DNA of 64,000 nt from Marvinbryantia sp. (GCA_016297895.1 JAEDFS010000001.1:62001-126000), one strand, 5' to 3'; positions 25,372-35,209 are shown, counted from the stretch's first letter. A program made the numbers and translations. The notes: a model not told the origin generated them from the letters alone.

Positions 25372-27774
25372 ATGAAGCACAATTTCAAGGCAATTGAGAG
25401 CAAGTGGCAGCAGAAGTGGGAAGAAAGCAAGATCTTCCGTGCAGTAGACGGCTCTGACAAACCGAAGTTTTATGGTCTGGTAGAGTTCCCCTACCCCAGC
25501 GGAGCGGGAATGCATGTAGGTCATATCAAAGCGTATTCCAGTATTGAAGTCGTATCCAGAAAGCGCCGTATGGAGGGATACAATGTCCTGTTCCCCATCG
25601 GATTTGACGCATTCGGTCTGCCGACAGAAAACTACGCTATCAAGACAGCAACACATCCCAGAATCATCACAGACAGAAATATTGAAAAGTTTTCCAATCA
25701 GCTGAAAAAGGTTGGATTCTCTTTTGACTGGGATCGTGTGATCGATACAACAGACGAAGATTTTTATAAATGGACACAGTGGATCTTCCTGAAAATGTTT
25801 GAAAAGGGTCTGGTTTACAGAGATAAGGCCTGGGTAAACTATTGTCCTTCCTGTAAGGTAGTTCTTTCCAATGAAGACAGCCAGGGAGGAAAATGCGATA
25901 TCTGCCACAGCGATGTCGTACAGAAATCAAAGGATGTGTGGTATCTGCGGATCACTCAGTATGCGGACAGACTGCTGCAGGGTCTTGATACCGTAGAATA
26001 TCCGGAAAATATCAAGCAGCAGCAGATGAACTGGATCGGAAAATCCACCGGTGCATTTGTAGATTTTTCTGTAGAAGGAATTGAGGATAAGCTTCAGATC
26101 TATACCACCAGACCGGATACGCTGTTCGGAGTGACGTTTATGGTTATTGCTCCGGAGCATCCGCTGATCGATAAATATGCAGACAAGATCTCCAACATGG
26201 ATGCCATCCAGGCATATCGTGCAGAGTGCAATAAGAAGACGGAGTTCGAGAGAACTCAGCTGGTAAAAGATAAGACAGGTGTGAAGCTGGAAGGTCTTAT
26301 GGGCATCAATCCGGTCAACGGCAAAAAGATCCCTATCTTCATTGCAGACTATGTAATGATGGGTTATGGTACCGGTGCGATCATGGCTGTACCGGCTCAT
26401 GACCAGAGAGATTATGATTTTGCGAAAGCCTTTGGCATTGATATCATTGAAGTTATCAAAGGCGGTGATATCGATATCGAAGCTTACACAGGTGACGGAG
26501 AGATGATCAATTCCGATTTCCTGAACGGATACACCAATAAAAAGGATTCCATTGCCAGAATGATCGAAGAACTGGAAAAAATGGGTATTGGAAAAGGCGG
26601 TGTTCAGTTCAAGATGAAAGACTGGGCATTCAACCGTCAGAGATATTGGGGTGAGCCCATCCCGATCGTGCATTGTCCTCACTGCGGTGATGTAGCAGTT
26701 CCCTACGAAGAGTTGCCGCTGCGTCTTCCGAAAATCGAGAATTTTGAGCCGGGAAGCGAGGGAGAATCTCCTCTTGCCAAGATCGAATCTTTTGTAAACT
26801 GCAAATGTCCGAAATGCGGCCGTGATGCGAAACGTGAGACAGATACCATGCCTCAGTGGGCAGGATCTTCCTGGTACTATCTGCGCTATATCGATCCGCA
26901 TAATGATAAATGTCTGGCAGACATGGATAAATTAAAATACTGGATGCCGGTAGACTGGTACAACGGCGGTATGGAGCATGTGACCAGACATATGATCTAC
27001 TCCAGATTCTGGCATCAGTTCCTCTATGATCTGGGCGTGGTAAATACTCCGGAACCTTATGCAAAACGTTCCGCACAGGGGCTGATCCTGGGACCGGACG
27101 GGGAAAAGATGAGCAAATCAAAAGGAAATGTAATCGATCCCCTGGATATCGTGGAAGAATACGGTGCCGATACTCTGAGAACCTACGTACTGTTCATGGG
27201 TGATTACGGCGTGGCAACTCCCTGGAATGACAGCTCCACCAAGGGATGTAAGAGATTCCTGGAACGTGTGGCTGCACTGACGGATAAACTGACAGATGAG
27301 CCGGCGACTCCGGATTTTGAGTCCAAGCTTCATAAGACTATTAAAAAGGTTTCCTCTGATATCGAGGATATGAAGTTCAATACAGCCATCGCAAGCCTGA
27401 TGACACTGGTCAACGAGGTCTATGCGGTAGGAAGTATCAATAAAGAGAATCTTACCATTCTGATCAAGCTGCTCTGCCCATTTGCTCCGCACCTCTGCGA
27501 AGAGATCTGGGAGACGATCGGCGGAGAAGGATTCCTGTCTCTGGCAGAATGGCCGAAATGCGACGAGTCCAAGACCGTAGATGCTACGAAGGAGATCGGA
27601 GTTCAGGTCAACGGAAAGCTGAAAGGCACGATCGTGATTCCTACGGATGCGGAGAAGGAACAGGTACTTGCCATTGCCAAGGCAGACGGAAAGATTCAGT
27701 TTGCTATTGGAGACAAGACCATCGTAAAAGAGATCTATGTACCGAATAAAATTGTAAATCTTGTTGTAAAATAA
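25372..27774 (+). CDS. leuS: Leucyl-tRNA synthetase
   Basis: Charges tRNA-Leu. 800 residues, normal for bacterial LeuRS. The class I HIGH site appears as MHVGH at about 48-52, KMSKS at about 578-582, the editing domain about 225-415 (with TTRPDTLFGVTF), a zinc-type Cys cluster CPKCGRD near 482, and the C-terminal PNKIVNLVVK. ATG preceded by GGAGG. It has its own promoter. Confidence 0.97.
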   Translation: MKHNFKAIESKWQQKWEESKIFRAVDGSDKPKFYGLVEFPYPSGAGMHVGHIKAYSSIEVVSRKRRMEGYNVLFPIGFDAFGLPTENYAIKTATHPRIITDRNIEKFSNQLKKVGFSFDWDRVIDTTDEDFYKWTQWIFLKMFEKGLVYRDKAWVNYCPSCKVVLSNEDSQGGKCDICHSDVVQKSKDVWYLRITQYADRLLQGLDTVEYPENIKQQQMNWIGKSTGAFVDFSVEGIEDKLQIYTTRPDTLFGVTFMVIAPEHPLIDKYADKISNMDAIQAYRAECNKKTEFERTQLVKDKTGVKLEGLMGINPVNGKKIPIFIADYVMMGYGTGAIMAVPAHDQRDYDFAKAFGIDIIEVIKGGDIDIEAYTGDGEMINSDFLNGYTNKKDSIARMIEELEKMGIGKGGVQFKMKDWAFNRQRYWGEPIPIVHCPHCGDVAVPYEELPLRLPKIENFEPGSEGESPLAKIESFVNCKCPKCGRDAKRETDTMPQWAGSSWYYLRYIDPHNDKCLADMDKLKYWMPVDWYNGGMEHVTRHMIYSRFWHQFLYDLGVVNTPEPYAKRSAQGLILGPDGEKMSKSKGNVIDPLDIVEEYGADTLRTYVLFMGDYGVATPWNDSSTKGCKRFLERVAALTDKLTDEPATPDFESKLHKTIKKVSSDIEDMKFNTAIASLMTLVNEVYAVGSINKENLTILIKLLCPFAPHLCEEIWETIGGEGFLSLAEWPKCDESKTVDATKEIGVQVNGKLKGTIVIPTDAEKEQVLAIAKADGKIQFAIGDKTIVKEIYVPNKIVNLVVK

Positions 27775-27780
27775 AGAAAA

Positions 27781-27822
27781 AGGGGAGGCAGAATCATTGG
27801 TGTAAATGGTTTTGCTTCCCCT
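27781..27822 (+). other. 18-bp hairpin after leuS without a T run
   Basis: 27781-27798 pairs with 27805-27822 over 18 positions (some G-T), loop of 6. It is followed by GTATATTC rather than T residues, so it may protect the leuS 3' end or slow polymerase rather than end transcription. Confidence 0.6.
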
Positions 27823-27869
27823 GTATATTCTGATTATTTGCAGGGATTTCGACACAGATTGGAGATTTT

Positions 27870-28697
27870 ATGAAAAAAGATTACCGTGTCATTGCACTGG
27901 ATATGGACGGCACCGTATTAAATGATCAGAAAAAGATCACAGAGCGCACCCGTCTTGCGATCCACAGGGCCCTGGCTGCCGGAAAGGAAGTGGTCTTCTG
28001 TACCGGACGGGCCTATTCGGAGATGGAAGAATACCTGGATGAGTTTTCCGATATGCATTATCTTTGTCTGGAAAGCGGTGCCCTGATTTATGACCATCAG
28101 AAGAAAAAACCGCTTCAAATGAGCACTATCGATACCAGAACCCTCGAGGCTCTGGAACAGGCCACTGGAGTAAGAGACATTCTCGTCCAGATCTTCAGCG
28201 AAGGCCGTTCTCTTTTAAACCGCCGCCATACCGGGCAGTTGAACCGTTTTTACATGAGCGCTTATCAGGAGCTTTATGAGCACAGCGTCACACCTGTCGA
28301 GGATGTATTTGCATATATCAGGTCTTCCTGTTCCAACGTGGAAAAAGTGAACCTGTATCACACTTCTCCCGAAGAGCGGGAGATTACCAGAAAAGTTCTG
28401 GCATCCCTGCAGCTTCCCCTTATCATCGTGGATTCCGAGATTACCTCTCTGGAATGTACACCACCTGGCATCAATAAAGCTTTTGGACTTCAAAACCTTT
28501 GCCGTACCCTGAATATTACCATGGAACAGGTTATCATGGTAGGGGATGCCGACAATGACTGCGCAGCTCTGAAAGCTGCCGGACTTTCTGTTGCCATGGG
28601 AAATGCACAGCCTTACATACGGGATCTCTGTGATATACAGACAGCGGACAACAATCATGACGGTTGTGCTCAGATCATTGAGACTTATCTTTTGTAA
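27870..28697 (+). CDS. Cof-type HAD-IIB hydrolase
   Basis: 275 residues. Motif I is ALDMDGTVLND near residue 9-19, motif II CTGRAYSE near 45, and the C-terminal GDADNDCAALKAAG is motif IV; the large inserted cap between about 85 and 190 places it in class IIB (Cof/YbiV). Such enzymes act on sugar phosphates or cofactors with broad specificity. Start ATG follows GGAGATTTT. The substrate is unknown. Confidence 0.9.
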   Translation: MKKDYRVIALDMDGTVLNDQKKITERTRLAIHRALAAGKEVVFCTGRAYSEMEEYLDEFSDMHYLCLESGALIYDHQKKKPLQMSTIDTRTLEALEQATGVRDILVQIFSEGRSLLNRRHTGQLNRFYMSAYQELYEHSVTPVEDVFAYIRSSCSNVEKVNLYHTSPEEREITRKVLASLQLPLIIVDSEITSLECTPPGINKAFGLQNLCRTLNITMEQVIMVGDADNDCAALKAAGLSVAMGNAQPYIRDLCDIQTADNNHDGCAQIIETYLL

Positions 28698-28789
28698 ACC
28701 TCATGCCCGCACATTTGGTACCGCCATAATTCAAGAATGCTGCTTGATTGGCTCTATATGGGAAAAAGATTATATTACGGAGGAAAAAG

Positions 28790-29350
28790 ATGGGAATTGC
28801 GGAACTTTTTATTATTGCGGTGGGCCTGTCTATGGATGCTTTTGCAGTGTCTGTCTGTAAGGGATTATCTCTTGGAAAAATTCGCACAAAGCATATGTGT
28901 ATTGCAGGAGCCTGGTTTGGTGGATTTCAGGCGTTGATGCCTGCCATTGGATATGCCCTTGGAAGTACCTTTGCTGATCTGATCACAAGATGGGATCATT
29001 GGATCGCTTTTATTTTACTGGCCATTATTGGAGGAAATATGGTAAAAGAATCCTTTGGTGAGGAAGAGGAAATGGACGGTTCCATGACGGCAAAGACCAT
29101 GTTTTTGCTGGCTGTGGCAACCAGTATTGACGCTCTGGCCGTGGGTGTGACCTTTGCATTTATGAAAGTGAATATCCTGACAGCCGTACTGTTCATTGGA
29201 TGTATCACCTTTGTCTGTTCGGCGATCGGGGTGAAGATTGGAAGTATTTTCGGAACAAAATATAAATCAAAAGCGGAGCTCTTCGGTGGAATCATTCTGA
29301 TTCTGATTGGATGCAAGATTCTTCTGGAAGGCATCGGAATTCCGGGATAA
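28790..29350 (+). CDS. mntP: Manganese efflux pump MntP
   Basis: 186 residues from ATG 28790, chosen for the GGAGG site 9 bases upstream; the frame opens 14 codons earlier. Six membrane helices in two related halves: GLSMDAFAVSVCKG in the first and TSIDALAVGVTFA in the second carry the conserved Asp residues of the family, with an acidic loop (EEEEMDG) between. Exports Mn2+. The short leader shows no yybP-ykoY-type riboswitch. Confidence 0.93.
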   Translation: MGIAELFIIAVGLSMDAFAVSVCKGLSLGKIRTKHMCIAGAWFGGFQALMPAIGYALGSTFADLITRWDHWIAFILLAIIGGNMVKESFGEEEEMDGSMTAKTMFLLAVATSIDALAVGVTFAFMKVNILTAVLFIGCITFVCSAIGVKIGSIFGTKYKSKAELFGGIILILIGCKILLEGIGIPG

Positions 29351-29355
29351 ATATT

Positions 29356-29391
29356 ACGGGACGCTGCAAAGACGCAGCGTCCCGTGTTTTT
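29356..29391 (+). terminator. Terminator after mntP
   Basis: Perfect 12-bp stem 29356-29367 / 29374-29385, then GTTTTT. It also separates mntP from the convergent response regulator. Confidence 0.88.
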
Positions 29392-29406
29392 GGAAATAAA
29401 AGAATT

Positions 29407-30150
29407 CTACAATCCCCGTCCCTGACGGAATGCGGTGGGGGAGATTCCGTAATAGGTACGGAATGCTTTGCTGAAATAATTATTGTCGGAATAGCCGACC
29501 CGCTGGGAAATATCCTGGATCTTGATGCCGGGATCCAGCAAAAGCTCCCGGGCCCGTTCCATTCTGACCTGCAGGACATACTCATAGATCCCGCAATGGT
29601 AGCGGGCTTTAAACTGACGGGTCAGATATTCTTTGGAGAAAAAGTATTTATCCGCAAACATGGAGATCTTAATATTCTGACTGTAATTTTTGTCAATGTA
29701 ATCATGAATGATCTCAATGACGGTATCCGAATCCAGATTGGTTTCCTCGTGTTCTTCCGATACGGGAGTAAATCCGGGAGAGAGGTTCTGCAGAGTGCGA
29801 AGGATCGCTTCATTTAAGTCCTCCTCCACGATGGGCTTCAGAAGATAGTCCACTGCTCCGTAACGGATGGCCTGCTGTGCATAGAAAAAATCATCGTAAC
29901 CGCTGATGATAATAAACCGGGTATTTGGAAATTCCTCAGAAGCAATTTTCAGAAATTCAGTACCGTTCATAACGGGCATATTCATATCTGCAAAAACGAT
30001 ATCCGGCTGCACTTCCCGCATGGTAGCAAGTGCTTCTTTTCCGTTTGCTGCCATAAGGGGCGGTTCGATCTGAAAATGAGCCCATTTCCCGAGCTTGCTG
30101 ATGGCAATGCGAACCGGTTTTTCGTCATCCACGATCAATGCTTTGTACAT
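29407..30150 (-). CDS. AraC-type response regulator (YesN-like)
   Basis: 247 residues: a receiver domain (about 1-120) with Asp55 in FADMNMP as the phosphate acceptor and Lys near 105, and a C-terminal pair of AraC helix-turn-helix motifs (about 145-245, with YFSKEYLTRQFK and VGYSDNNYFSKAF). Its start overlaps the end of the histidine kinase gene by 26 bases, so the two are translated together. It probably switches on the divergent ABC transporter, whose promoter carries AT-rich direct repeats. Confidence 0.93.
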   Translation of the reverse strand: MYKALIVDDEKPVRIAISKLGKWAHFQIEPPLMAANGKEALATMREVQPDIVFADMNMPVMNGTEFLKIASEEFPNTRFIIISGYDDFFYAQQAIRYGAVDYLLKPIVEEDLNEAILRTLQNLSPGFTPVSEEHEETNLDSDTVIEIIHDYIDKNYSQNIKISMFADKYFFSKEYLTRQFKARYHCGIYEYVLQVRMERARELLLDPGIKIQDISQRVGYSDNNYFSKAFRTYYGISPTAFRQGRGL

Positions 30151-31924
30151 GTGTTTTTCCTCCTTTGGACTGATAGGGATCTGCAGGAACCTGCATGGTA
30201 ATGGTTGTGCCTTCTCCCGGAATGCTGCTGATCATTAATGAACCCGTGTCCGGGTACAGGATATGGAGACGGCTGTAGAGATTGGCCAGGCCGATTTTTC
30301 CGGCGGAGCCGGGCTCCAGGAAATGGCGGAATTCTTCCTCCATGCGGTCAAGCTGCTCAGGCGGGATGCCGCAGCCGTTATCTGCAACGATAATGTTCAG
30401 CAGGCCGTCTGATAATATGGCCTGAATACGGATATCAATGGAAGGGCTGTCCGGTTTCATCCCGTGTATGATGGAATTTTCCACCAGAAGCTGAATGCTG
30501 ATTTTGGGAAGAATGAGCTCCATCAGACTTTCTTCCACATCAAAGGTCACATTCAGACGGTCTTCCAGGCGCATTTTCTGGAGAAGAACATAGTTTTTTA
30601 CATACGTGATCTCTGATCTTAATTTTACCAGATCTCCTTCTTTGATCGAGTACCGGAGATTGGATGCCAGCGAGGTGATCATCCGGTTGATCTGCGGCTG
30701 ATCATTCAGAAGTGCTTCCGTACCGATGGCCTGCAGGGTATTGTAAAGAAAATGAGGATTCAGCTGAGCTTCCAGTGCCGTAAGGCGTGAAGTTTTTTCA
30801 CTGATCTCAGCCAGATAGTTTTTGCGGATCAGGTCATCAATATGGCTTACCATGTCATTGAAATTTATGGACAGATCCGCAATTTCTTTGCTTCCGCTTA
30901 CTTCGGGCAGGGGAGAAAAAATACCGTTGCCGACGGTCTGCATCTGTCTGCTCAGTCTGGTAAGCGGGCGTGTGGCGATCCGGAGAATGAAAAAGATCAG
31001 AACGGAGACGACAGCCCACAATAAAATGCCCATTAACGCATTTCCCTGCAGGGCGGAATAGATCTCCCGGTTTAAGACTTCCATGGGAAGAAGAGAGACC
31101 ATGTGCAGCTCATATTTTTCGCTGGTTGCCAGGACAGCCAGATAAGATTTTCCGCCCAGCTCAGTCAGGAAGGAAGCGTTTCCCTGGCTGTCTTCAGGAA
31201 GATCCAAAAGGAAACTGTCGCTGACAAGGGCAGGATCTCCGGAATACAGAAGGGAATGATACTTGTTAAAAATGCAGATAAATTCTTCGCTGTTCTGGTG
31301 TTCCTGATTCAGGGAACGGGCATAGGAGGCATCCACATCCAGCCGGACTACAGCCTCAGGGGTGCTGTCCTGGATCCGGATAATGGACTGATAGTAGTGA
31401 AAAAAGCTGTCCGAATCGGAAGCGGGCTGTATGGAATTATAAAACTTTCCCTGGGAACAGTCAATATATCCCTCTTCGTTCAGCAAAGAAGAAGAAGGGA
31501 GCAGCATGATATGCTGACTGTTTTTTCCGCGGCCGTAAGCCAGATCCTGATGGCAGAAATAGATCTCGTAACCATTCAGATCAGAACGGGAATGGTAATT
31601 GAGCCGAATCTGATCTTTGATATAGTTTTGCTGGGAGGATGTAAAGGGAGATTTGCTCTTGATCGCAAGATTAAACTCACTGTCATACAGAGGCTGCAGG
31701 CAGAAGGAAGCCAGATCCCGGATGTACTGATCCATATTCTGAAGCTCGATATCAAGAAGACGGCTGGAAGAGCTGATCCGCTGTTCCATCACATATTCCC
31801 TGCTGTGGCGGTAGTCCCGGATCAGGAACATACCCAGCAGCAGGGTAGTAGAAAGAGTCATCAGGATCTGCAGCTGCAGCCAGAGCGGGATTATAGAAAT
31901 AAAGGAGTGCTTTTTTGAATTCAT
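30125..31924 (-). CDS. Sensor histidine kinase (YesM-like)
   Basis: About 599 residues from ATG 31924; TTG at 31957 is another possible start and neither has a strong ribosome site. Membrane helix about 12-32, a large outside sensor region (about 33-280), second helix about 285-305, HAMP, then the His_kinase domain with phospho-acceptor His391 in LNPHFLYNT and an ATP-binding N/G1 box VADNGCGIPPE. YesM kinases sense sugars or glycans outside. Partner of the response regulator downstream; divergent from the transporter genes. Confidence 0.92.
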   Translation of the reverse strand: MNSKKHSFISIIPLWLQLQILMTLSTTLLLGMFLIRDYRHSREYVMEQRISSSSRLLDIELQNMDQYIRDLASFCLQPLYDSEFNLAIKSKSPFTSSQQNYIKDQIRLNYHSRSDLNGYEIYFCHQDLAYGRGKNSQHIMLLPSSSLLNEEGYIDCSQGKFYNSIQPASDSDSFFHYYQSIIRIQDSTPEAVVRLDVDASYARSLNQEHQNSEEFICIFNKYHSLLYSGDPALVSDSFLLDLPEDSQGNASFLTELGGKSYLAVLATSEKYELHMVSLLPMEVLNREIYSALQGNALMGILLWAVVSVLIFFILRIATRPLTRLSRQMQTVGNGIFSPLPEVSGSKEIADLSINFNDMVSHIDDLIRKNYLAEISEKTSRLTALEAQLNPHFLYNTLQAIGTEALLNDQPQINRMITSLASNLRYSIKEGDLVKLRSEITYVKNYVLLQKMRLEDRLNVTFDVEESLMELILPKISIQLLVENSIIHGMKPDSPSIDIRIQAILSDGLLNIIVADNGCGIPPEQLDRMEEEFRHFLEPGSAGKIGLANLYSRLHILYPDTGSLMISSIPGEGTTITMQVPADPYQSKGGKTHVQSIDRG

Positions 31925-31967
31925 GGCAAAATCGTTCTTTCTGTTTGTTATTTTCAATGAAATTTGG

Positions 31968-32017
31968 TCAATATTTTACAGAAAACCGTTCAATATTTTC
32001 TATTCTCCTAATATTTT
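31968..32017. promoter_or_regulatory. Three direct repeats of AATATTTT in the divergent promoter region
   Basis: TCAATATTTT at 31968-31977 and again at 31990-31999, with CTAATATTTT at 32008-32017 (steps of 22 and 18 bases). The third copy touches the -35 area of the transporter promoter, as expected for sites of an AraC-type activator. Confidence 0.55.
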
Positions 32018-32031
32018 AACAGATATATACT
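32003..32031 (+). promoter_or_regulatory. Weak promoter of the ABC transporter operon
   Basis: TATACT at 32026-32031 with a poor -35 (TTCTCC) 17 bases upstream; suggests dependence on an activator. Confidence 0.45.
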
Positions 32032-32088
32032 ATAACTATCAAGAGAAATTGTGCAAAAGGCACAAGAAATAAGAATGGGAGGATTGTT

Positions 32089-32976
32089 ATGCTGAAATCC
32101 AAACGGAAGAGAAAAGAAATGTTCGATACCGTGCTGTATACCCTTCCGGCCATCATTCTGGTAACGGTGATGATGTACATTCCTTTTGTCATGAGCGGGT
32201 ATTACTCTCTTACAAAATGGAATGGAATTGCCAAGGATGCAGAGTTTATCGGACTGGAAAACTTTGTTACGATCTTCAGTAAAAGCAAGGATTTTACCAA
32301 TGCTTTGCTCTTCACCGGAAAATATACCCTGTTGTTTATCATATTTTCCAATGTACTGGCACTTTTCCTTGCTGTCTGCCTGACGAAGAAATTCAAAATG
32401 GCCAATGTACTCAGAGGAGTGTTCTTTATTCCTTACATTATGAGTATGACGATCGTAGGCTTTATCTGGAAGTTCATCTTTACCCAGGGCTTTGCGAAGC
32501 TGGCTGATATGACCGGCTGGGCCGTGTGGGACTTCAGCTGGCTGGGTGATCCGAATCTTGCATTTTATTCGGTGGTCCTGGTTGGAGTATGGCAGTCCCT
32601 TGGATTTTACATTGTGCTTTATATCGCAGGACTGCAGGCGGTTCCCTCCGATGTGCTGGAAGCCGCAACTGTGGACGGAGCTACCAGCAGACAGCGGTTC
32701 TTTAAAGTTACGCTGCCTCTTTTGGGACCGTCGATTACAACCTGTATTTTCATGTCACTGACAAACGGCCTGAAGGTATTTGATATTATCCTGGCGCTGA
32801 CCAAAGGAGGTCCCGGCGGATCTACCTACAGTGTGACGCTGCAGATCTATAAGGAGGCGTTCCAGAACAACAATTATGGTCTCGGTTCTGCAGAATCCAT
32901 TATCTATTTCCTTGTGGTGCTGATCGTAACCCAGGTGGTGCTGAAATTCTTCAGCAGCCGTGAGGTAGAGTTGTAG
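32089..32976 (+). CDS. Sugar ABC transporter permease (MalF/MsmF type)
   Basis: 295 residues, six predicted membrane helices starting near 15, with the EAA loop at about 195-215 (EAATVDGATSRQRF) that docks to the ATPase. Belongs to the binding-protein-dependent importers of oligosaccharides (CUT1). First gene of a permease-permease-binding protein operon; no ATPase gene is present, so a shared one such as MsmK elsewhere is likely. AGGAGGATTGTT site before the start. Confidence 0.92.
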   Translation: MLKSKRKRKEMFDTVLYTLPAIILVTVMMYIPFVMSGYYSLTKWNGIAKDAEFIGLENFVTIFSKSKDFTNALLFTGKYTLLFIIFSNVLALFLAVCLTKKFKMANVLRGVFFIPYIMSMTIVGFIWKFIFTQGFAKLADMTGWAVWDFSWLGDPNLAFYSVVLVGVWQSLGFYIVLYIAGLQAVPSDVLEAATVDGATSRQRFFKVTLPLLGPSITTCIFMSLTNGLKVFDIILALTKGGPGGSTYSVTLQIYKEAFQNNNYGLGSAESIIYFLVVLIVTQVVLKFFSSREVEL

Positions 32977-32992
32977 GAAGGAGGATGGGACA

Positions 32993-33832
32993 ATGAATGT
33001 TAAGACAAGAAAGAAAACAGGAAAAATTGTTTTTTATGTACTCCTTCTTCTGGTAGCAGTGATTTATATTTATCCCGTTTATCTGATGTTCATGAACTCA
33101 TTTAAACCCTTTGGAGAGATCGTGAGGGATGCCATTGCACTGCCCTCAAAGCTGGAAGTGGAAAACTATACTTATGTAGTGGACAAGATCGATTATTTCC
33201 GGTTGTTTGGAAACAATGTGATCATTACGGTGACGGGTATTGTGGGAATCGTTCTGTTCAGTTCGGCAGCGGCTTATATGCTGGACCGGAGAAAAAGTAA
33301 ATATACCAGGATCGCACATCTGCTGATCATCACTCCGATGCTGATTCCGTTTCAGACGATCATGATCACGCTGTTAAAAGCCATGAATGTGATCCATCTT
33401 TCCGGCAGCAGACTGGGTCTGGGTGTACAGTACTGGGGATTCGGAATTCCCATGGCTACCTTCATCTTCTATAATTTTATGAAGACCATACCGAAGGAAC
33501 TGGATGAGAGTGCTACCATTGACGGAGCAAATACACACATTACCTTTTTCCGGGTAATCTTCCCGCTGCTGAAATCGGTTACTGTAACCGTGATCGTACT
33601 GGATGTTATGTGGATCTGGAATGACTTCCTGCTTCCGCTTCTGATGGTCAACAGCAGCAACGAGACAAAGACACTGGTACTGGCAGCCTATACCTTTGTA
33701 GGTCAGATGAATACCAAATGGCATTACGCTATGACAGCCATGGTACTGGCAGTTACCCCGTCTATCATTATTTTTATTTTCCTGCAGAAGTACATCGTGG
33801 AAGGTGTAGTGGCAGGAGCAGTTAAGGGCTAG
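32993..33832 (+). CDS. Sugar ABC transporter permease (MalG/MsmG type)
   Basis: 279 residues, six membrane helices; EAA-type loop ESATIDGANTHITF near 168-182 and the C-terminal KYIVEGVVAGAVKG typical of MalG-like subunits. Starts 16 bases after the first permease with GGAGG. Forms the heterodimeric channel with it. Confidence 0.92.
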   Translation: MNVKTRKKTGKIVFYVLLLLVAVIYIYPVYLMFMNSFKPFGEIVRDAIALPSKLEVENYTYVVDKIDYFRLFGNNVIITVTGIVGIVLFSSAAAYMLDRRKSKYTRIAHLLIITPMLIPFQTIMITLLKAMNVIHLSGSRLGLGVQYWGFGIPMATFIFYNFMKTIPKELDESATIDGANTHITFFRVIFPLLKSVTVTVIVLDVMWIWNDFLLPLLMVNSSNETKTLVLAAYTFVGQMNTKWHYAMTAMVLAVTPSIIIFIFLQKYIVEGVVAGAVKG

Positions 33833-33881
33833 ACCTGCATTTCATGGGCAGGATCATAAATATAAAAAGGAGGAATAAACC

Positions 33882-35150
33882 ATGAAAAAGAAATTATTAA
33901 GCGTATTACTCAGTACAGCAATGGCTGCAAGCGCATTTGCAGGACTTGGAGTAACCGCAGCAGCAGAAGAGAATGAGATCTATATGTTCATCAGCTCACC
34001 GGAATATGCCGATGCGATCAATGAACTGATCGATGCTTACAAGGAAGTAGCTCCGGATGTAACCATCAATTATGAGACAACTCAGAATGATTATCCGACT
34101 CTGCTGAAAGCAAAACTGAACTCCGGTGAAGTTCCGGATATTTTCTCTTCCACATCAGGAAAAGAGATCGACGTTTATCGTGAGTGGTCAGCAGATCTTT
34201 CTGATCAGCCTCTGGCAGAGACCATGCTTCCGTCTGTAGCATCTTCCATGCAGTCTACAGAAGAAGGATCAGGCATTTACGGTCTGGCAATCAAAGGAAA
34301 CTACTTTGGTATTGTATACAACAAAGGTATCTTCGAGGAACTGGGACTGGAATTCCCGCAGACAGTAGAAGAACTGACTGCAGCTTGTGAGAAGATCTCT
34401 GAAGCCGGTTACAAACCGTTTACCTCAGGCTTCAGTGAGTGGTGGGTATTCAAACATGTATGGCAGCATTATCTGGCAGCAGCAGCTACCAATGCAGATA
34501 CCACAGTTGCAGAGCTGGTTGCAAAATTTGAAAGCGGCGAAGCAAAAGTAGCTGACTATCCGGAACTGTACACCAATTTCTTTGATTTCATCGATCTTGT
34601 TGTAAAATACGGCGATGACAAACCTCTGGAAACAGCACTGGAAAACGAACTGGCAGCATTCGGCAGCGGCGAAGCAGCTATGGTTTGCGGACAGGGTGCA
34701 TGGATCGAGGCAGATGCTCTTGCAATTGATCCGGAACTTCAGATCGGCTTCAACGGATATCCTGTAACTGATGATCCGGCACAGTGCCAGGTTATCTCCG
34801 GTTCTGATCAGGCTCTTCGTGTTTACAAAGATTCTGAGTCTCTGCAGGCTACACTGGATTTCGTTAACTGGTGGTATACATCAGAATACGGCATGGACTG
34901 GTTCAACAATGTAGCAGGCGTTGTGCCTCCTGTTAAGACAGATGCAGAAAGCGAATTTGAAGTAATCAAACAGGGAAGTGCTCTTGAAGCAGAAAAAGGT
35001 GCAGCTCCTCTCGGCGTTTGCTACTCCACAGACAGCTGGCATCAGGTATTCGGTGAATTAATGCAGGCTTACGTCGCAGGTACAGCAGACAAAGATGCAA
35101 CCTGTGCAGCAATCGAAGAACAGTGGGCAGCAATTGAAGGCGCACAGTAA
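33882..35150 (+). CDS. Sugar ABC transporter solute-binding protein
   Basis: 422 residues of the MalE-like fold (YPTLLKAKLNSGEVPDIF, later SGSDQALRVYKDS and FVNWWYTSEYGMDWF). The leader ends AGLGVTAAAEE with an Ala-x-Ala-type cleavage site and no Cys, so it looks secreted rather than lipid-anchored, odd for a Gram-positive binding protein. It is unusual in lying last in the operon. Sugar unknown. GGAGG start site; strong terminator after the stop. Confidence 0.92.
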   Translation: MKKKLLSVLLSTAMAASAFAGLGVTAAAEENEIYMFISSPEYADAINELIDAYKEVAPDVTINYETTQNDYPTLLKAKLNSGEVPDIFSSTSGKEIDVYREWSADLSDQPLAETMLPSVASSMQSTEEGSGIYGLAIKGNYFGIVYNKGIFEELGLEFPQTVEELTAACEKISEAGYKPFTSGFSEWWVFKHVWQHYLAAAATNADTTVAELVAKFESGEAKVADYPELYTNFFDFIDLVVKYGDDKPLETALENELAAFGSGEAAMVCGQGAWIEADALAIDPELQIGFNGYPVTDDPAQCQVISGSDQALRVYKDSESLQATLDFVNWWYTSEYGMDWFNNVAGVVPPVKTDAESEFEVIKQGSALEAEKGAAPLGVCYSTDSWHQVFGELMQAYVAGTADKDATCAAIEEQWAAIEGAQ

Positions 35151-35180
35151 AAACAGAAGACATATCGTTGTAAATGATTT

Positions 35181-35209
35181 CCGGGCGGATGATTCCGCCC
35201 GGTTTTTTT
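35181..35209 (+). terminator. Terminator of the ABC transporter operon
   Basis: CCGGGCGGA/TCCGCCCGG stem (35181-35189 / 35194-35202) followed by seven T. Confidence 0.95.

Noticed and set aside
28698..28789. Manganese (yybP-ykoY) riboswitch before mntP
   Set aside because: The 92-base gap shows neither the conserved core nor a terminator stem.
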